From contig NZ_JAGKSP010000009.1 in the NCBI RefSeq assembly GCF_017942085.1, forward strand, positions 186,001 to 250,000: a stretch of DNA of 64,000 nt, given 5' to 3'. The number at the start of each line of letters is the position of its first letter. The stretch's first letter is position 1. This DNA is from Paenibacillus lignilyticus (lineage in GTDB: Bacteria; Bacillota; Bacilli; Paenibacillales; Paenibacillaceae). The notes below the pieces were generated by a model. The model was not told the origin of the DNA. It ran no database searches and saw nothing but the letters and a program-made list of their open reading frames with translations. A program made the translations under genes and the position numbers. Positions 43,046 to 52,103 of the stretch are shown piece by piece.

Positions 43046-45075
43046 AGATTCACCACTCCAATGCTTTGTACTTCAATACTCGGCTCGAGCTCGCTATAAG
43101 AAAGAACAGGAACATCCTGCATCGTGCGTTCCACGATTTGTCTTAAATACATGCGAATGGTAGGCGATGCGAGCACGATCGGCTGATTGCCGGATTGAAT
43201 CTGTTTATTTACCTGCTCATTCAACTTCTGGTATATGGTTTGAGTTGAAACGGGGTCAAGAGCCAAATAACTTCCTTGATCCGAGCTTTGAACCGATTCT
43301 GCTATCTTCTTCTCCAGAGTCGGCCCTACGGTTATTACGCGAAGCGTGTCCCCATTATGGGAGAACTGCTGTGTAATTTGTCGCGATAAGGCCTGACGAA
43401 CATACTCGGTCAAAATATCCGTATCCTTCGTATAGGTTCCATGATCCGCAAGCGCTTCGAAGATCGTCACCATATCGCGTATGGATACTTTCTCGCGCAG
43501 CAGCTTGGACAGAACCTTCTGGATTTCTCCGACGTTGAGTATAGACGGAATGAGTTCGTCCACCAACGCAGGGTAGGAATCTTTGACATTGTCCACAAGT
43601 GCTTTCGTTTCTTGGCGGCCGATCAGCTCATGCGCATGACGTTTAATTAGTTCTGTCAAATGAGTGGCTACAACGGACGGAGGATCCACGACGGTATAGC
43701 CCGTCAATTCAGCTCTCTCTTTGGTTGCCTCATCAATCCAGATAGCCGGTAAACCGAATGCCGGCTCCACGGTCTCGATACCGATAACCGATTCATCATC
43801 ATAGCCGGGACTCATTGCAAGATAGTGATTGAGCAGCAGCTCTCCGCGAGCTACCGTATTCCCTTTAATCTTAATTATGTATTCATTCGGTTTAAGCTGA
43901 ATATTGTCTCGAATTCGGATGACCGGAACGACAAGTCCAAGTTCAAGCGCACATTGCCGACGAATCATAATAATCCGATCCAGCAAATCGCCTCCCTGCT
44001 GCGTATCGGCAAGTGGGATCAAGCCATACCCAAATTCAAATTCAATCGGATCCACTTGCAGCAAGCTGATAACACTTTCAGGGCTCCGAACCTCTTCAAT
44101 TTCCTGTTCTTCCACAAGAAGCTCTTGTGCCTCCTGTTCCTTCGTGAGCGATTTTTGCATCCGATAGGCACCATACGAAATAATGGCTGCAAAAGGTAAT
44201 GTGGCTATCGGCCCGATAGGCGTTCCAACTCCGAGCAGGGTGATTGTCCCTGCTACGATGTAGAGCAGTTTCGGATAACGAAACAGCTGTGAAGTCACAT
44301 CATGAGCCAAGTTACCGTCAGATGCAGCGCGGGTCACGATTAAGCCTGTTGCCGTCGAAATCAATAGGGCAGGAATTTGACTGACCAGTCCGTCACCAAT
44401 CGTTAGAACGGAGAACGTATGTAAAGAATCAGAAAAACTCATGCCATGAATCGACATCCCGATTACAAATCCGCCAAGTAGGTTAATAATTAGTATGATG
44501 ATGGATGCAATGGCATCCCCTTTAACAAATTTGCTCGCACCATCCATCGATCCGTAGAAATCAGCTTCGCGTTCGATTTTCTGACGGCGCTCTCTTGCTT
44601 GGACTTCGTTAATAAGGCCGGCATTCAAGTCGGCGTCGATGCTCATCTGTTTACCTGGCATGGCATCCAAGGTAAACCTTGCGGCAACCTCTGCGACGCG
44701 TTCCGAGCCTTTAGTAATAACTAGGAACTGAACAACAACTAGAATTAAGAACACAACGAAACCAATTGCAATTTGACCGCCGGCCACCCAGTTGCCGAAA
44801 GTCGCAACTACCTTACCGGCATGGGCATGCTGAAGAATGTTTCGCGTTGTTGAAACGTTTAGTGCTAAACGAAACAAGGTTGTAATGAGCAGCAATGCCG
44901 GAAATATGGAAAATTCCAAAGCATCCTGCGTATTCATTGCGATTAGCAAAATCATAAGCGCAACTGAAATGTTGACTATTAGGAGCACGTCAAGCAAAGC
45001 CGGTGGAATCGGAATGACCATCATAAGAACGATGCCGATGATCCCGATTAGTATGGTCAGGTCTCTAGCCTTCAT
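43042..45075 (-). CDS. flhA: flagellar export gate protein FlhA
   Basis: Largest subunit of the type III export gate. The N-terminal half has about eight membrane segments and the conserved FHIPEP-region sequences (RLALNVSTTRNILQHAHAGK; ADFYGSMDGASKFVKGDAIA). The C-terminal half forms the cytoplasmic ring that binds chaperone-substrate complexes. 677 residues, normal length. ATG 45075; followed by flhF with an ATGA overlap. Confidence 0.97.
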   Translation of the reverse strand: MKARDLTILIGIIGIVLMMVIPIPPALLDVLLIVNISVALMILLIAMNTQDALEFSIFPALLLITTLFRLALNVSTTRNILQHAHAGKVVATFGNWVAGGQIAIGFVVFLILVVVQFLVITKGSERVAEVAARFTLDAMPGKQMSIDADLNAGLINEVQARERRQKIEREADFYGSMDGASKFVKGDAIASIIILIINLLGGFVIGMSIHGMSFSDSLHTFSVLTIGDGLVSQIPALLISTATGLIVTRAASDGNLAHDVTSQLFRYPKLLYIVAGTITLLGVGTPIGPIATLPFAAIISYGAYRMQKSLTKEQEAQELLVEEQEIEEVRSPESVISLLQVDPIEFEFGYGLIPLADTQQGGDLLDRIIMIRRQCALELGLVVPVIRIRDNIQLKPNEYIIKIKGNTVARGELLLNHYLAMSPGYDDESVIGIETVEPAFGLPAIWIDEATKERAELTGYTVVDPPSVVATHLTELIKRHAHELIGRQETKALVDNVKDSYPALVDELIPSILNVGEIQKVLSKLLREKVSIRDMVTIFEALADHGTYTKDTDILTEYVRQALSRQITQQFSHNGDTLRVITVGPTLEKKIAESVQSSDQGSYLALDPVSTQTIYQKLNEQVNKQIQSGNQPIVLASPTIRMYLRQIVERTMQDVPVLSYSELEPSIEVQSIGVVNL

Positions 45076-45108
45076 GACGTTCCCTCCTCCATAGTTAAAT
45101 GTAGATGA

Positions 45109-46197
45109 TTACACTTTCTTTTTGAGCTTATATACATATGCCAGTACTTCCGCCACAGCCTGGAATAGGTCAACGGGAACCGAATCGCCGATTTCCGTTC
45201 GATCGTATAACGCTCTGGCAAGCGGCCTGTTTTCCATCATGATTACGCCGTGTTCCTTTGCCACTTCTTTAATGCGAAGGGCCACAAAATCCATCCCCTT
45301 TGCGATTACTTTAGGGGCATCCATCTTCGAGCCTTCATATTGAATGGCGATCGCGAAGTGGGTTGGGTTTGTGATGACGACGTCAGCCTTAGGTACATCC
45401 TGCATCATTCGCTGCAGAGCCATCCGGCGCTGCCGTTCTCGAATTTTGCCTTTAATGAGCGGATCACCTTCGGATTTCTTATATTCGTCCTTGATGTCCT
45501 GCTTCGACATTTTCAAGCTCTTCTCGTGTTCATATCGCTTGTACATGTAATCGAATAGTGCCAATACAGCAAGAATTGCACCAATATATAAGCCGAGCTT
45601 AATCGTGGTTCTCGCAATGAAACTAAATGTTTCGCTAATTGAAACGGTTGCAAGCTGCATAATGACATCCAGCTCACCCCATAGAATCCAATAAACCATG
45701 AATCCAATGAGAAGCAGCTTCAAAATATTTTTCACAAACTCGACTACGGAATGCATGGAGAAAATTTGTTTAACCCCTTTTAAGGGGCTGATTTTACTGA
45801 ATTTCATCATGAGCGGCTCACCGGTGAACATAATTCCGATCTGTGCGTAATTGCCCAAAATCGCAATGAGTACGGTGATTGCAAATATAGGCGCCAATAA
45901 CATCAAGCACTGCATCATGAGATCAGAAAACAAGGTTACGATGTTTTCCGTCGTCACTTGCATCAATAGCTTCTGCTCTAATATCAGTCCAAATATGCGC
46001 ATCAGTCGAACCTTGTAGTAATCGCCCATCATGATAAAACTCAGAAAGATAAAGAATAGAATAAGTGCGGCCGGAATCTCCTGGCTTTTGGCCGTTTGGC
46101 CTTTCTTACGGGCATCTTGCCTTTTTTTCGGTGTTGCACGCTCTGTTTTTTCACCATTGAACATTTGTAAGTCGAGCGTCCAACGATACTTAACCAT
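45109..46197 (-). CDS. flhB: flagellar export switch protein FlhB
   Basis: Export gate subunit that switches substrate class from hook to filament type. Four membrane segments come after the basic KTERATPKKRQDARKKGQ tail, and the self-cleaving motif NPTH is present in ADVVITNPTHFAIAIQY (near residue 277). 362 residues. The first ATG (46197) gives a slightly longer N-terminus than B. subtilis; an internal ATG precedes FNGEKTERATPKK. Confidence 0.96.
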   Translation of the reverse strand: MVKYRWTLDLQMFNGEKTERATPKKRQDARKKGQTAKSQEIPAALILFFIFLSFIMMGDYYKVRLMRIFGLILEQKLLMQVTTENIVTLFSDLMMQCLMLLAPIFAITVLIAILGNYAQIGIMFTGEPLMMKFSKISPLKGVKQIFSMHSVVEFVKNILKLLLIGFMVYWILWGELDVIMQLATVSISETFSFIARTTIKLGLYIGAILAVLALFDYMYKRYEHEKSLKMSKQDIKDEYKKSEGDPLIKGKIRERQRRMALQRMMQDVPKADVVITNPTHFAIAIQYEGSKMDAPKVIAKGMDFVALRIKEVAKEHGVIMMENRPLARALYDRTEIGDSVPVDLFQAVAEVLAYVYKLKKKV

Positions 46198-46214
46198 AAT
46201 TACTGCCCTCCTAC

Positions 46215-47003
46215 CTAAGCTGCAGGACCTTGTAAAATGTCGAATAGCTTCCGCATGGCAGTGAACATCTGTTCAAACAAGTGCTCATACAGGATGACGA
46301 GACCTGGCATCATTACGGCCAACATGAGAAAGCCGACTAAAATTTTAATCGGGATCCCGATTACAAACACATTGTACTGAGGCGCTGTTCGCGCAAGAAA
46401 ACCAAGCCCAACGTCCGTCAAGAACATCGCAACAACCAGGGGTGCTGACATCTGAACGGCAAGCAGAAACGTCTGCCCAAACATGCCTGTCAAGTAACTG
46501 GTTACGCTCCCGCTACTAACGTGAGCAAACAGCGTATTTGTTAATGGAATCCATTCATAACTTTGTAGTAAAGCGGAAAGCAAGTAATGATGTCCATTTA
46601 TCGATAAGAAAACGAGGGTTGCGATCATCCCTTTGAAGTTACCCATAAGCGGTGCGGAAACACCTGTCATGGGGTCAATAATGTTAGCCATACCAAAGCC
46701 CATTTGCATATCAATCAAGCTGCCTGCCGTATTTACAATGGTAAAAAACAGATAAGCTGCAAATCCGAGCAAGGCGCCAGCCAAAATCTCTCGAATAATC
46801 GCTAGTACATAATCAGCATCGGGGACGATCGTTTGTTTGAGGCCATAAGTTAAAAAAACGAGCAACGAGATAAAAAAAGAGAATCCCAATTTAAACGTAT
46901 TCGGCACATTTCGAGTCGAAAAGATCGGCGCCACGACGAAAAACGCTGTAATTCGACAAAAAATAAGCAAAAAAATAGGGAATCCTTGAAGAAACAACTC
47001 CAT
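46215..47003 (-). CDS. fliR: flagellar export gate protein FliR
   Basis: Polytopic core subunit of the FliPQR export channel. 262 residues with about six hydrophobic segments and typical sequences (FFVVAPIFSTRNVPNTFKLGFSF; GFGMANIIDPMTGVSAPLMG). It follows fliQ by 11 bp and precedes flhB by 17 bp, keeping the standard fliP-fliQ-fliR-flhB-flhA order. Confidence 0.96.
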   Translation of the reverse strand: MELFLQGFPIFLLIFCRITAFFVVAPIFSTRNVPNTFKLGFSFFISLLVFLTYGLKQTIVPDADYVLAIIREILAGALLGFAAYLFFTIVNTAGSLIDMQMGFGMANIIDPMTGVSAPLMGNFKGMIATLVFLSINGHHYLLSALLQSYEWIPLTNTLFAHVSSGSVTSYLTGMFGQTFLLAVQMSAPLVVAMFLTDVGLGFLARTAPQYNVFVIGIPIKILVGFLMLAVMMPGLVILYEHLFEQMFTAMRKLFDILQGPAA

Positions 47004-47014
47004 CGATCCACAGC

Positions 47015-47284
47015 CTATCCGATGTATTTATACAAGTTATTCAGCAGGTTGTAAGTGAAATCGACCAACGTATTCAATATCCACGGCCCGAATAACAAGA
47101 TGGAAAGCAGCACCGCCGCCACCTTAGGAACGAATGCCAGCGTCTGCTCCTGAATCTGCGTAGTAGCTTGGAAAATACTAACGATCAGTCCTACTACAAG
47201 TCCGATTAAGAGCATTGGCGCACTGGCTTTCAGTACCGTATACACAGCCTGTCCAGCTAAGGCGATGATGAAGTCAGTACTCAT
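47015..47284 (-). CDS. fliQ: flagellar export gate protein FliQ
   Basis: Small core subunit of the export channel: 89 residues forming two membrane hairpin helices (KASAPMLLIGLVVGLIVSIFQ and VAAVLLSILLFGPWILNTLVDF). The central FQATTQIQEQTLAFVPK loop is highly conserved in the family. Confidence 0.96.
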   Translation of the reverse strand: MSTDFIIALAGQAVYTVLKASAPMLLIGLVVGLIVSIFQATTQIQEQTLAFVPKVAAVLLSILLFGPWILNTLVDFTYNLLNNLYKYIG

Positions 47285-47308
47285 GCATGGACTCCTTCCT
47301 GACAGAAC

Positions 47309-48064
47309 CTACGGATTAAAGCTTAACAGCAACGACTTGACGATCAGATACCAGCCATCTACCAGAACGAACAGTAAAATTTTAAAAGGCAGCGAGATCA
47401 TAACCGGCGGAAGCATCATCATCCCCATCGCCATGAGCGTACTGGCGACCACCATGTCTATGATTAGAAACGGAATGAATATCATGAATCCCATCTGAAA
47501 AGAAGTGCGAAGCTCGCTTAGTGCGTAAGCCGGAACCATAATCGTAATCGGAACATCCTCAACGGACTTCGGCTTCTCTGTCTTCGTATATTTCAAAAAT
47601 AAAAGCAAATCCTTATCTCTCGTTTGCTTCATCATGAAGCGCTTCATCGGTACAGCGGCTTTGTTAAGCGCTTCGGTTTGTGTCAATTCGCCTTTGAGAT
47701 AAGGCTGAAGAGCCACTTGATTCACTGAACTTAAAGTTGGCGCCATGATGAAGAAAGTGAGAAACATTGCAAGTCCAATCAATACTTGATTCGGAGGCAT
47801 TTGCTGCGTTCCGAGTGAGGTTCGGACGAATCCCAGTACGATTACGATTCTAGTGAAACTGGTCATTAATACGAGAATGGCCGGAGCTACACTTAAAACG
47901 GTTATCATCAGTAACAGGGAAAGCGCGCTCGTTCCAGGTGTTTCACTGCCGCTGTCTCCGATACTTACGCTGACATTGGGCAGCGGCTCTGCGAAGGCAT
48001 GCGCGTGAAACAACAAGGTGAACAGTTGTATAGCAGTAACCGCCAGTAATAGTTTTTTGTTCAT
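47309..48064 (-). CDS. fliP: flagellar export gate protein FliP
   Basis: Five-fold core subunit of the export channel. The 251-residue protein begins with a cleavable signal peptide (MNKKLLLAVTAIQLFTLLFHAHA), then four membrane segments. Conserved stretches: FTRIVIVLGFVRTSLGTQQMPPNQVLIGLA, PAYALSELRTSFQMGFMIFIPFLIIDM and GMMMLPPVMISLPFKILLFVLVDGW. ATG overlaps the fliO/Z stop codon. Confidence 0.97.
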   Translation of the reverse strand: MNKKLLLAVTAIQLFTLLFHAHAFAEPLPNVSVSIGDSGSETPGTSALSLLLMITVLSVAPAILVLMTSFTRIVIVLGFVRTSLGTQQMPPNQVLIGLAMFLTFFIMAPTLSSVNQVALQPYLKGELTQTEALNKAAVPMKRFMMKQTRDKDLLLFLKYTKTEKPKSVEDVPITIMVPAYALSELRTSFQMGFMIFIPFLIIDMVVASTLMAMGMMMLPPVMISLPFKILLFVLVDGWYLIVKSLLLSFNP

Positions 48065-48672
48065 TCGTCCAACAACCGATCATTTTGATTTCGCTCTTTT
48101 AGCAGCTCTTCTACCTTCTGCTTCTGATCCGACTGGCGCATCATCCCGTTATTGAGCAGCTCCTTGAAAGAAGTCGCAGCTTGCCAAGGTTCGCTCGTAG
48201 GCTCGTCCGCCTTGTTGGTTTTACGGAATCGACCGATGAAATCCATCAAATTCGGTGTGTTCCAAGTACGGCCGTTCTGCTGTTCAATCGCTTCCAATAT
48301 AGCCGCTGCGGTTTCGGGATCATCGATTTTATCGAGAAGGGTGATATCTTCGCCAACGCCTACAACGTAAACTCTGCCGGAGAGCTCCACCACTTGCAGC
48401 GATTTATTCTGACCAAGCGGTATGCCTCCAAGCGATCGAAGCGCCCGATTGGTCCCCCATCCGCGATTGCGGCTGGAAAGCCATTTCATAACGAGAATGA
48501 TTAATCCGACGACCAGCATGAGCGCAATGATGACCCAGATGTAGTACCCGATACTCGTTCCGATTACCGGTTTATCCTCATCACCGCTTATCTCAGCTGA
48601 CGCAAGACTTGCTGTCAAAAGCCAGCCGGAGACAGCCATAGCAGCAAGTCGAACACCTTTTAAAAACCTCAT
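48061..48672 (-). CDS. fliO: flagellar protein FliO/FliZ
   Basis: Helps assemble the FliP ring. 203 residues: a signal-peptide-like N-terminus, one membrane helix (YYIWVIIALMLVVGLIILVMKWL, about 48-70) and the conserved cytoplasmic segment RALRSLGGIPLGQNKSLQVVELSGRVYVVGVGEDITLLDKI. In Gram-positives the gene is often called fliZ. Between cheY and fliP as in B. subtilis. Confidence 0.9.
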   Translation of the reverse strand: MRFLKGVRLAAMAVSGWLLTASLASAEISGDEDKPVIGTSIGYYIWVIIALMLVVGLIILVMKWLSSRNRGWGTNRALRSLGGIPLGQNKSLQVVELSGRVYVVGVGEDITLLDKIDDPETAAAILEAIEQQNGRTWNTPNLMDFIGRFRKTNKADEPTSEPWQAATSFKELLNNGMMRQSDQKQKVEELLKERNQNDRLLDE

Positions 48673-48676
48673 TCTA

Positions 48677-49039
48677 TTAACCTAGCGTTTTCTTGATCGC
48701 TTCAATTACGCGGTCAGCCTGGAAAGGTTTTACGATAAAGTCTTTTGCGCCGGCTTGAATGGCATCGATAACCATTGCTTGTTGTCCCATAGCGGAACAC
48801 ATAATTACTTTTGCGTTGCCATCCAGCTTCTTGATTTCTTTCAGTGCAACGATACCGTCCATCTCAGGCATTGTAATATCCATGGTGATTAGATCCGGTT
48901 TCAATTCTTTGTATTTCTCAATTGCTTGCGCGCCATCTTGCGCTTCCCCTACTACTTCGTATCCGTTCTTTGTAAGTATGTCGCGGATCATCATTCTCAT
49001 AAATGCTGCGTCGTCTACGATTAAAATGCGATTTGCCAT
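48677..49039 (-). CDS. cheY: chemotaxis response regulator CheY
   Basis: Single-domain receiver of 120 residues. Acidic pair Asp9/Asp10 in LIVDDAAFMR, phosphorylated Asp54 in ITMDITMPEMDG, the switch serine in VIMCSAMGQQ and the conserved lysine in DFIVKPF. CheY-P binds FliM/FliY at the motor. It lies between fliY and fliO, embedded in the structural operon, as in B. subtilis. Confidence 0.97.
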   Translation of the reverse strand: MANRILIVDDAAFMRMMIRDILTKNGYEVVGEAQDGAQAIEKYKELKPDLITMDITMPEMDGIVALKEIKKLDGNAKVIMCSAMGQQAMVIDAIQAGAKDFIVKPFQADRVIEAIKKTLG

Positions 49040-49059
49040 CGTTTCTTCCCCCTAAGGTG

Positions 49060-50304
49060 TTATTGTAATTTTTGGATACGGTCCCATTGGCTTACGATAT
49101 CTGTGACACGAACACCGAAGTTCTCATCGATAACAACGACCTCGCCTTTGGCGATCAATTTGTTATTGACCAAAATATCAACCGGTTCCCCTGCCAGCTT
49201 GTCCAGCTCAATGATTGATCCCTGCGACAATTCAAGAATATCCTTGATTTGCTTCTGAGTTCTCCCTAATTCTACTGTGACCTTTAGCGGTATGTCGAGT
49301 AATAAATTTAAATTCGAATCATCTGCTTGCACGTACGGAGCGCCTTGGAAATTAGCAAATTGTACCGGCTGAACGTTCACGTTGCGGTTCGGTGCGGCAC
49401 CATAAGTTTGAGGCCCCACCGGAGCTGCTGCATACTGCGGCATCGGCGGCTGCATGTAAGCGGCCGGAGGCGGCATATGAGCTGCAGGCGCTTCCGGTAT
49501 ATAGGCCGGAGGCGGTGTATGTACAGGTGCCGGCGCAGGCGCAGGTGCAGCTGCTACAGGCGCATATACTGGCGCCGGAGCCGGAGCTGGTGCAGGTGTC
49601 GGTTCAGATGAAGTTCCGCCCATCAGCGTATCTACCATCTCTTTCGCAAACGAAATCGGCAGCAGCTGCATAATGGTAGAATCAATCAAGTCGCCGATCG
49701 CCAAGCGGAACGACACTTTAATGAAGAGATCGTCCGGCGGAAGCTTCTCCACGCCTGAACCACTGTGAATATCCAAAATATCAATACCTGGCGGCGAGAT
49801 GTTAACAAAACGGTTGAAGATAGTAGACATGGATGTAGCTGATGAGCCCATCATCTGATTCATCGCTTCTTGAACAGCACTGATGTGGATCTCATTCAGC
49901 TCTGATCCAAGCAGCTTTCCTTCGCCGCCAAGCATTAAATCCGCAATGGTCTGCGCATCTTTTGTTTTAATAACGAGAGAGTTGATCCCTTGGAAACCAT
50001 CGACATAGCTAACAGATACGGCTACATGCGGCTTCGGAAATTCATTATCAAGCTCACTGCGTCTGATTAATGATACTTTTGGAGTTGTAATATCTACTTT
50101 TCTGCCAAGCAGCGTCGAAAGAGCGGTGGCTGCACTCCCGAATGTGATATTACCGATTTCTCCAAGTGCATCCTGCTCGATAGAGCTTAGGTAATTATTT
50201 AGTTCCTGCTCCCGGTTAAACGACTCCGGCATCTCGGGCTCATCGGAAGTCTGACGCAGCAAGGCATCGATTTCTTCTTGTGATAAGTAATCTTTACTCG
50301 TCAT
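49060..50304 (-). CDS. fliY: flagellar switch phosphatase FliY
   Basis: Switch component that also removes phosphate from CheY-P. The N-terminus has a CheY-binding peptide (LSQEEIDALL) and two CheC-type phosphatase motifs (DALGEIGNITFGSAATALS and EIHISAVQEAMNQMMGSSA). The last 75 residues are a FliN domain (LNLLLDIPLKVTVELGRT onward). In between lies an alanine/proline linker of about 100 residues with AP repeats. ATG 50304 gives 414 residues and an 11-bp overlap with fliM. Confidence 0.95.
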   Translation of the reverse strand: MTSKDYLSQEEIDALLRQTSDEPEMPESFNREQELNNYLSSIEQDALGEIGNITFGSAATALSTLLGRKVDITTPKVSLIRRSELDNEFPKPHVAVSVSYVDGFQGINSLVIKTKDAQTIADLMLGGEGKLLGSELNEIHISAVQEAMNQMMGSSATSMSTIFNRFVNISPPGIDILDIHSGSGVEKLPPDDLFIKVSFRLAIGDLIDSTIMQLLPISFAKEMVDTLMGGTSSEPTPAPAPAPAPVYAPVAAAPAPAPAPVHTPPPAYIPEAPAAHMPPPAAYMQPPMPQYAAAPVGPQTYGAAPNRNVNVQPVQFANFQGAPYVQADDSNLNLLLDIPLKVTVELGRTQKQIKDILELSQGSIIELDKLAGEPVDILVNNKLIAKGEVVVIDENFGVRVTDIVSQWDRIQKLQ

Positions 50305-51295
50305 ACTCTTCTTCCACTCCTTCAGTGAGGATTTGATCAATTTGAACGGCCATACGATCTTTAACCGATCCCGGACTGCCGATAAATTTCAGCTTATCCC
50401 CAACTTTAATATCAAGCCCTTGATCTATCGGTTTGCTGAGCGATATCACATCGCCGACAGTAAGTCCCAGAAACTCGCGAATCGAAATACTAGAGTTGCC
50501 AAGCTCGCAGACGATCGGCAGCTTCGCTTTCGTTACGCGCTGTTTCAGGACCTCAACTTCCTCGGGTGCCCTTGTCTTCTTCTGCGACACAAACCAATGG
50601 TGCACGGATAGCCTTGGCATGATTGGCTCGATAACGACGTGCGGGATACATAAGTTAATCATCCCGGTCGTATCACCAATCTTCGTGCTGAGCGATATCA
50701 GTGCGATGGTTTCGTTCGGTGACACGATCTGCATAAACTGCGGATTCGTCTCTAATGCTTCCATCCGCGGCGAAATATCAATGATCGTTTTCCAAGCCTC
50801 TTGTAAGCTCTCAAATGCTCTGCTGAAGATTCGTTCCATAATGTTCGTTTCGATTTCAGTCAGTGCGTTGATTTTGGAAGGCGCCAATCCTTGCCCGCCT
50901 AACAATCGATCCAGCATCGCATAAGCAACGTTCGGATGAACCTCAAGCACCATTCTGCCTTCTAAAGGCTCCGCCTCGAAAATATTTAGGATCGTCATCT
51001 TGGGAATGGAGCGGATAAACTCGTCATAAGGCAGCTGTTCTACTTGAACGACACTTATTTGTACAAACGTACGAAGCTGTGCTGAGAAATAGGTGGTCAA
51101 GTATCGCGCGAAGTTTTCGTGTATCCGAGTTAAGCTTCGGATATGATCCTTCGAGAAACGGACCGCACGTTTGAATTCATAGACACGAATTTTCTTCTGC
51201 GTTTCTTCCTTTTTTAATTCCTCTGCGTCCATTTCACCGGATGATAAAGCAGCGAGCAACGCATCAATCTCGTTCTGCGACAGAACATCAACCAA
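50294..51295 (-). CDS. fliM: flagellar motor switch protein FliM
   Basis: Part of the C-ring; binds CheY-P and sets the rotation sense. The N-terminal CheY-binding peptide DVLSQNEIDALLAAL, the middle CheC-like domain with LLGGQG (the GGxG loop that contacts FliG) and the C-terminal FliN-like domain are all present in 333 residues. TTG 51295 is preceded by GGGGGTG. It overlaps fliY. Confidence 0.97.
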   Translation of the reverse strand: MVDVLSQNEIDALLAALSSGEMDAEELKKEETQKKIRVYEFKRAVRFSKDHIRSLTRIHENFARYLTTYFSAQLRTFVQISVVQVEQLPYDEFIRSIPKMTILNIFEAEPLEGRMVLEVHPNVAYAMLDRLLGGQGLAPSKINALTEIETNIMERIFSRAFESLQEAWKTIIDISPRMEALETNPQFMQIVSPNETIALISLSTKIGDTTGMINLCIPHVVIEPIMPRLSVHHWFVSQKKTRAPEEVEVLKQRVTKAKLPIVCELGNSSISIREFLGLTVGDVISLSKPIDQGLDIKVGDKLKFIGSPGSVKDRMAVQIDQILTEGVEEEYDE

Positions 51296-51340
51296 TTATT
51301 TCACCCCCTTCAAGGAATGCGTCATGTTTCAACCTAATGA

Positions 51341-51823
51341 CTACAGCGTCGTCACGATAAAGTTCGTTACTTGTACCTTAATGAGTTTGCCTTCCGGCAG
51401 CTCCTGATTGATTAAATTCAGCAGCTTGGCACATAGCTCATCTTTACCTGCAGAACCTTTAACTTCATCAGGCTTCATATCGGACAATGTACGAATAATG
51501 ATAGGTTTGATTTGGATATCTTTAATTTTATCGAAATCTTCTTTCGTCGATTTCTCATCTAATTGAAAAGCAAGCCCTAGTACCGCGATGTATTCCGGGT
51601 CGGCCAGGTTTGTTTTAATATCCGTAATTTCACTGGTTAATTTCACCCGTTCATCCGCAGTCAGCTTGACCACCTTTACGGCTTCTGCATTATTAGCCGC
51701 TTTGCCAACAGCGTCCTTCGAATCGTCCCCACCCATTAAGGAGTTGAACAAAATAACAGCTACGATAGCAATTAATGTGATCGCTAGTAAAATGGTAATC
51801 AGCCAGGGCAGCATTTTTTTCAT
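51341..51823 (-). CDS. fliL: flagellar basal-body protein FliL
   Basis: Single-pass membrane protein near the stators. 160 residues with the membrane helix at about 7-29 (LITILLAITLIAIVAVILFN) and a periplasmic-side domain ending in the conserved EGKLIKVQVTNFIVT. The ATG overlaps the flbD stop codon; fliM follows after 45 bp. Confidence 0.93.
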   Translation of the reverse strand: MKKMLPWLITILLAITLIAIVAVILFNSLMGGDDSKDAVGKAANNAEAVKVVKLTADERVKLTSEITDIKTNLADPEYIAVLGLAFQLDEKSTKEDFDKIKDIQIKPIIIRTLSDMKPDEVKGSAGKDELCAKLLNLINQELPEGKLIKVQVTNFIVTTL

Positions 51824-52047
51824 GTCGAGGGTCCCTCCGAATGTTCACTCTTTATGGTAGCCGCATAGACGCCTATACTGCGAAGATACGACTGTATGGA
51901 GGCAATAACTTCATCGGCCTTATTCAATACCAATATTTTTTTTCCTGTAGTTAAGGTAATCAAGGTATCCGGTGTTTCTTCAACTTGCTCGACAAGGAGC
52001 GCGTTAATATGTAATGTCTTTCCGTTCAAACGCTTTACCGCGATCAT
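51820..52047 (-). CDS. swrD: flagellar protein FlbD (SwrD)
   Basis: Small (75 residues) FlbD-family protein. Family start MIAVKRLNGKTLHINALLVEQVEETPDTLITLTTGKK is evident. The B. subtilis homologue, SwrD, raises motor power by increasing stator levels. A strong ribosome site, AAGGAGG, precedes the ATG. Between flgE and fliL, overlapping fliL. Confidence 0.92.
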   Translation of the reverse strand: MIAVKRLNGKTLHINALLVEQVEETPDTLITLTTGKKILVLNKADEVIASIQSYLRSIGVYAATIKSEHSEGPST

Positions 52048-52069
52048 GAACTTCCTCCTTAAACCAGCA

Positions 52070-52089
52070 GGGAGGCAGGTTGGCCTCCC
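52070..52089 (-). promoter_or_regulatory. intercistronic stem-loop between flgE and swrD
   Basis: A perfect 7-bp GC stem (GGGAGGC/GCCTCCC) with a six-base loop, just after flgE and about 20 bp before the swrD start codon. No T-tract follows, so it is more likely a messenger stabiliser or processing site than a terminator. Confidence 0.5.
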
Positions 52090-52103
52090 CTTCGGTTATT
52101 CAC

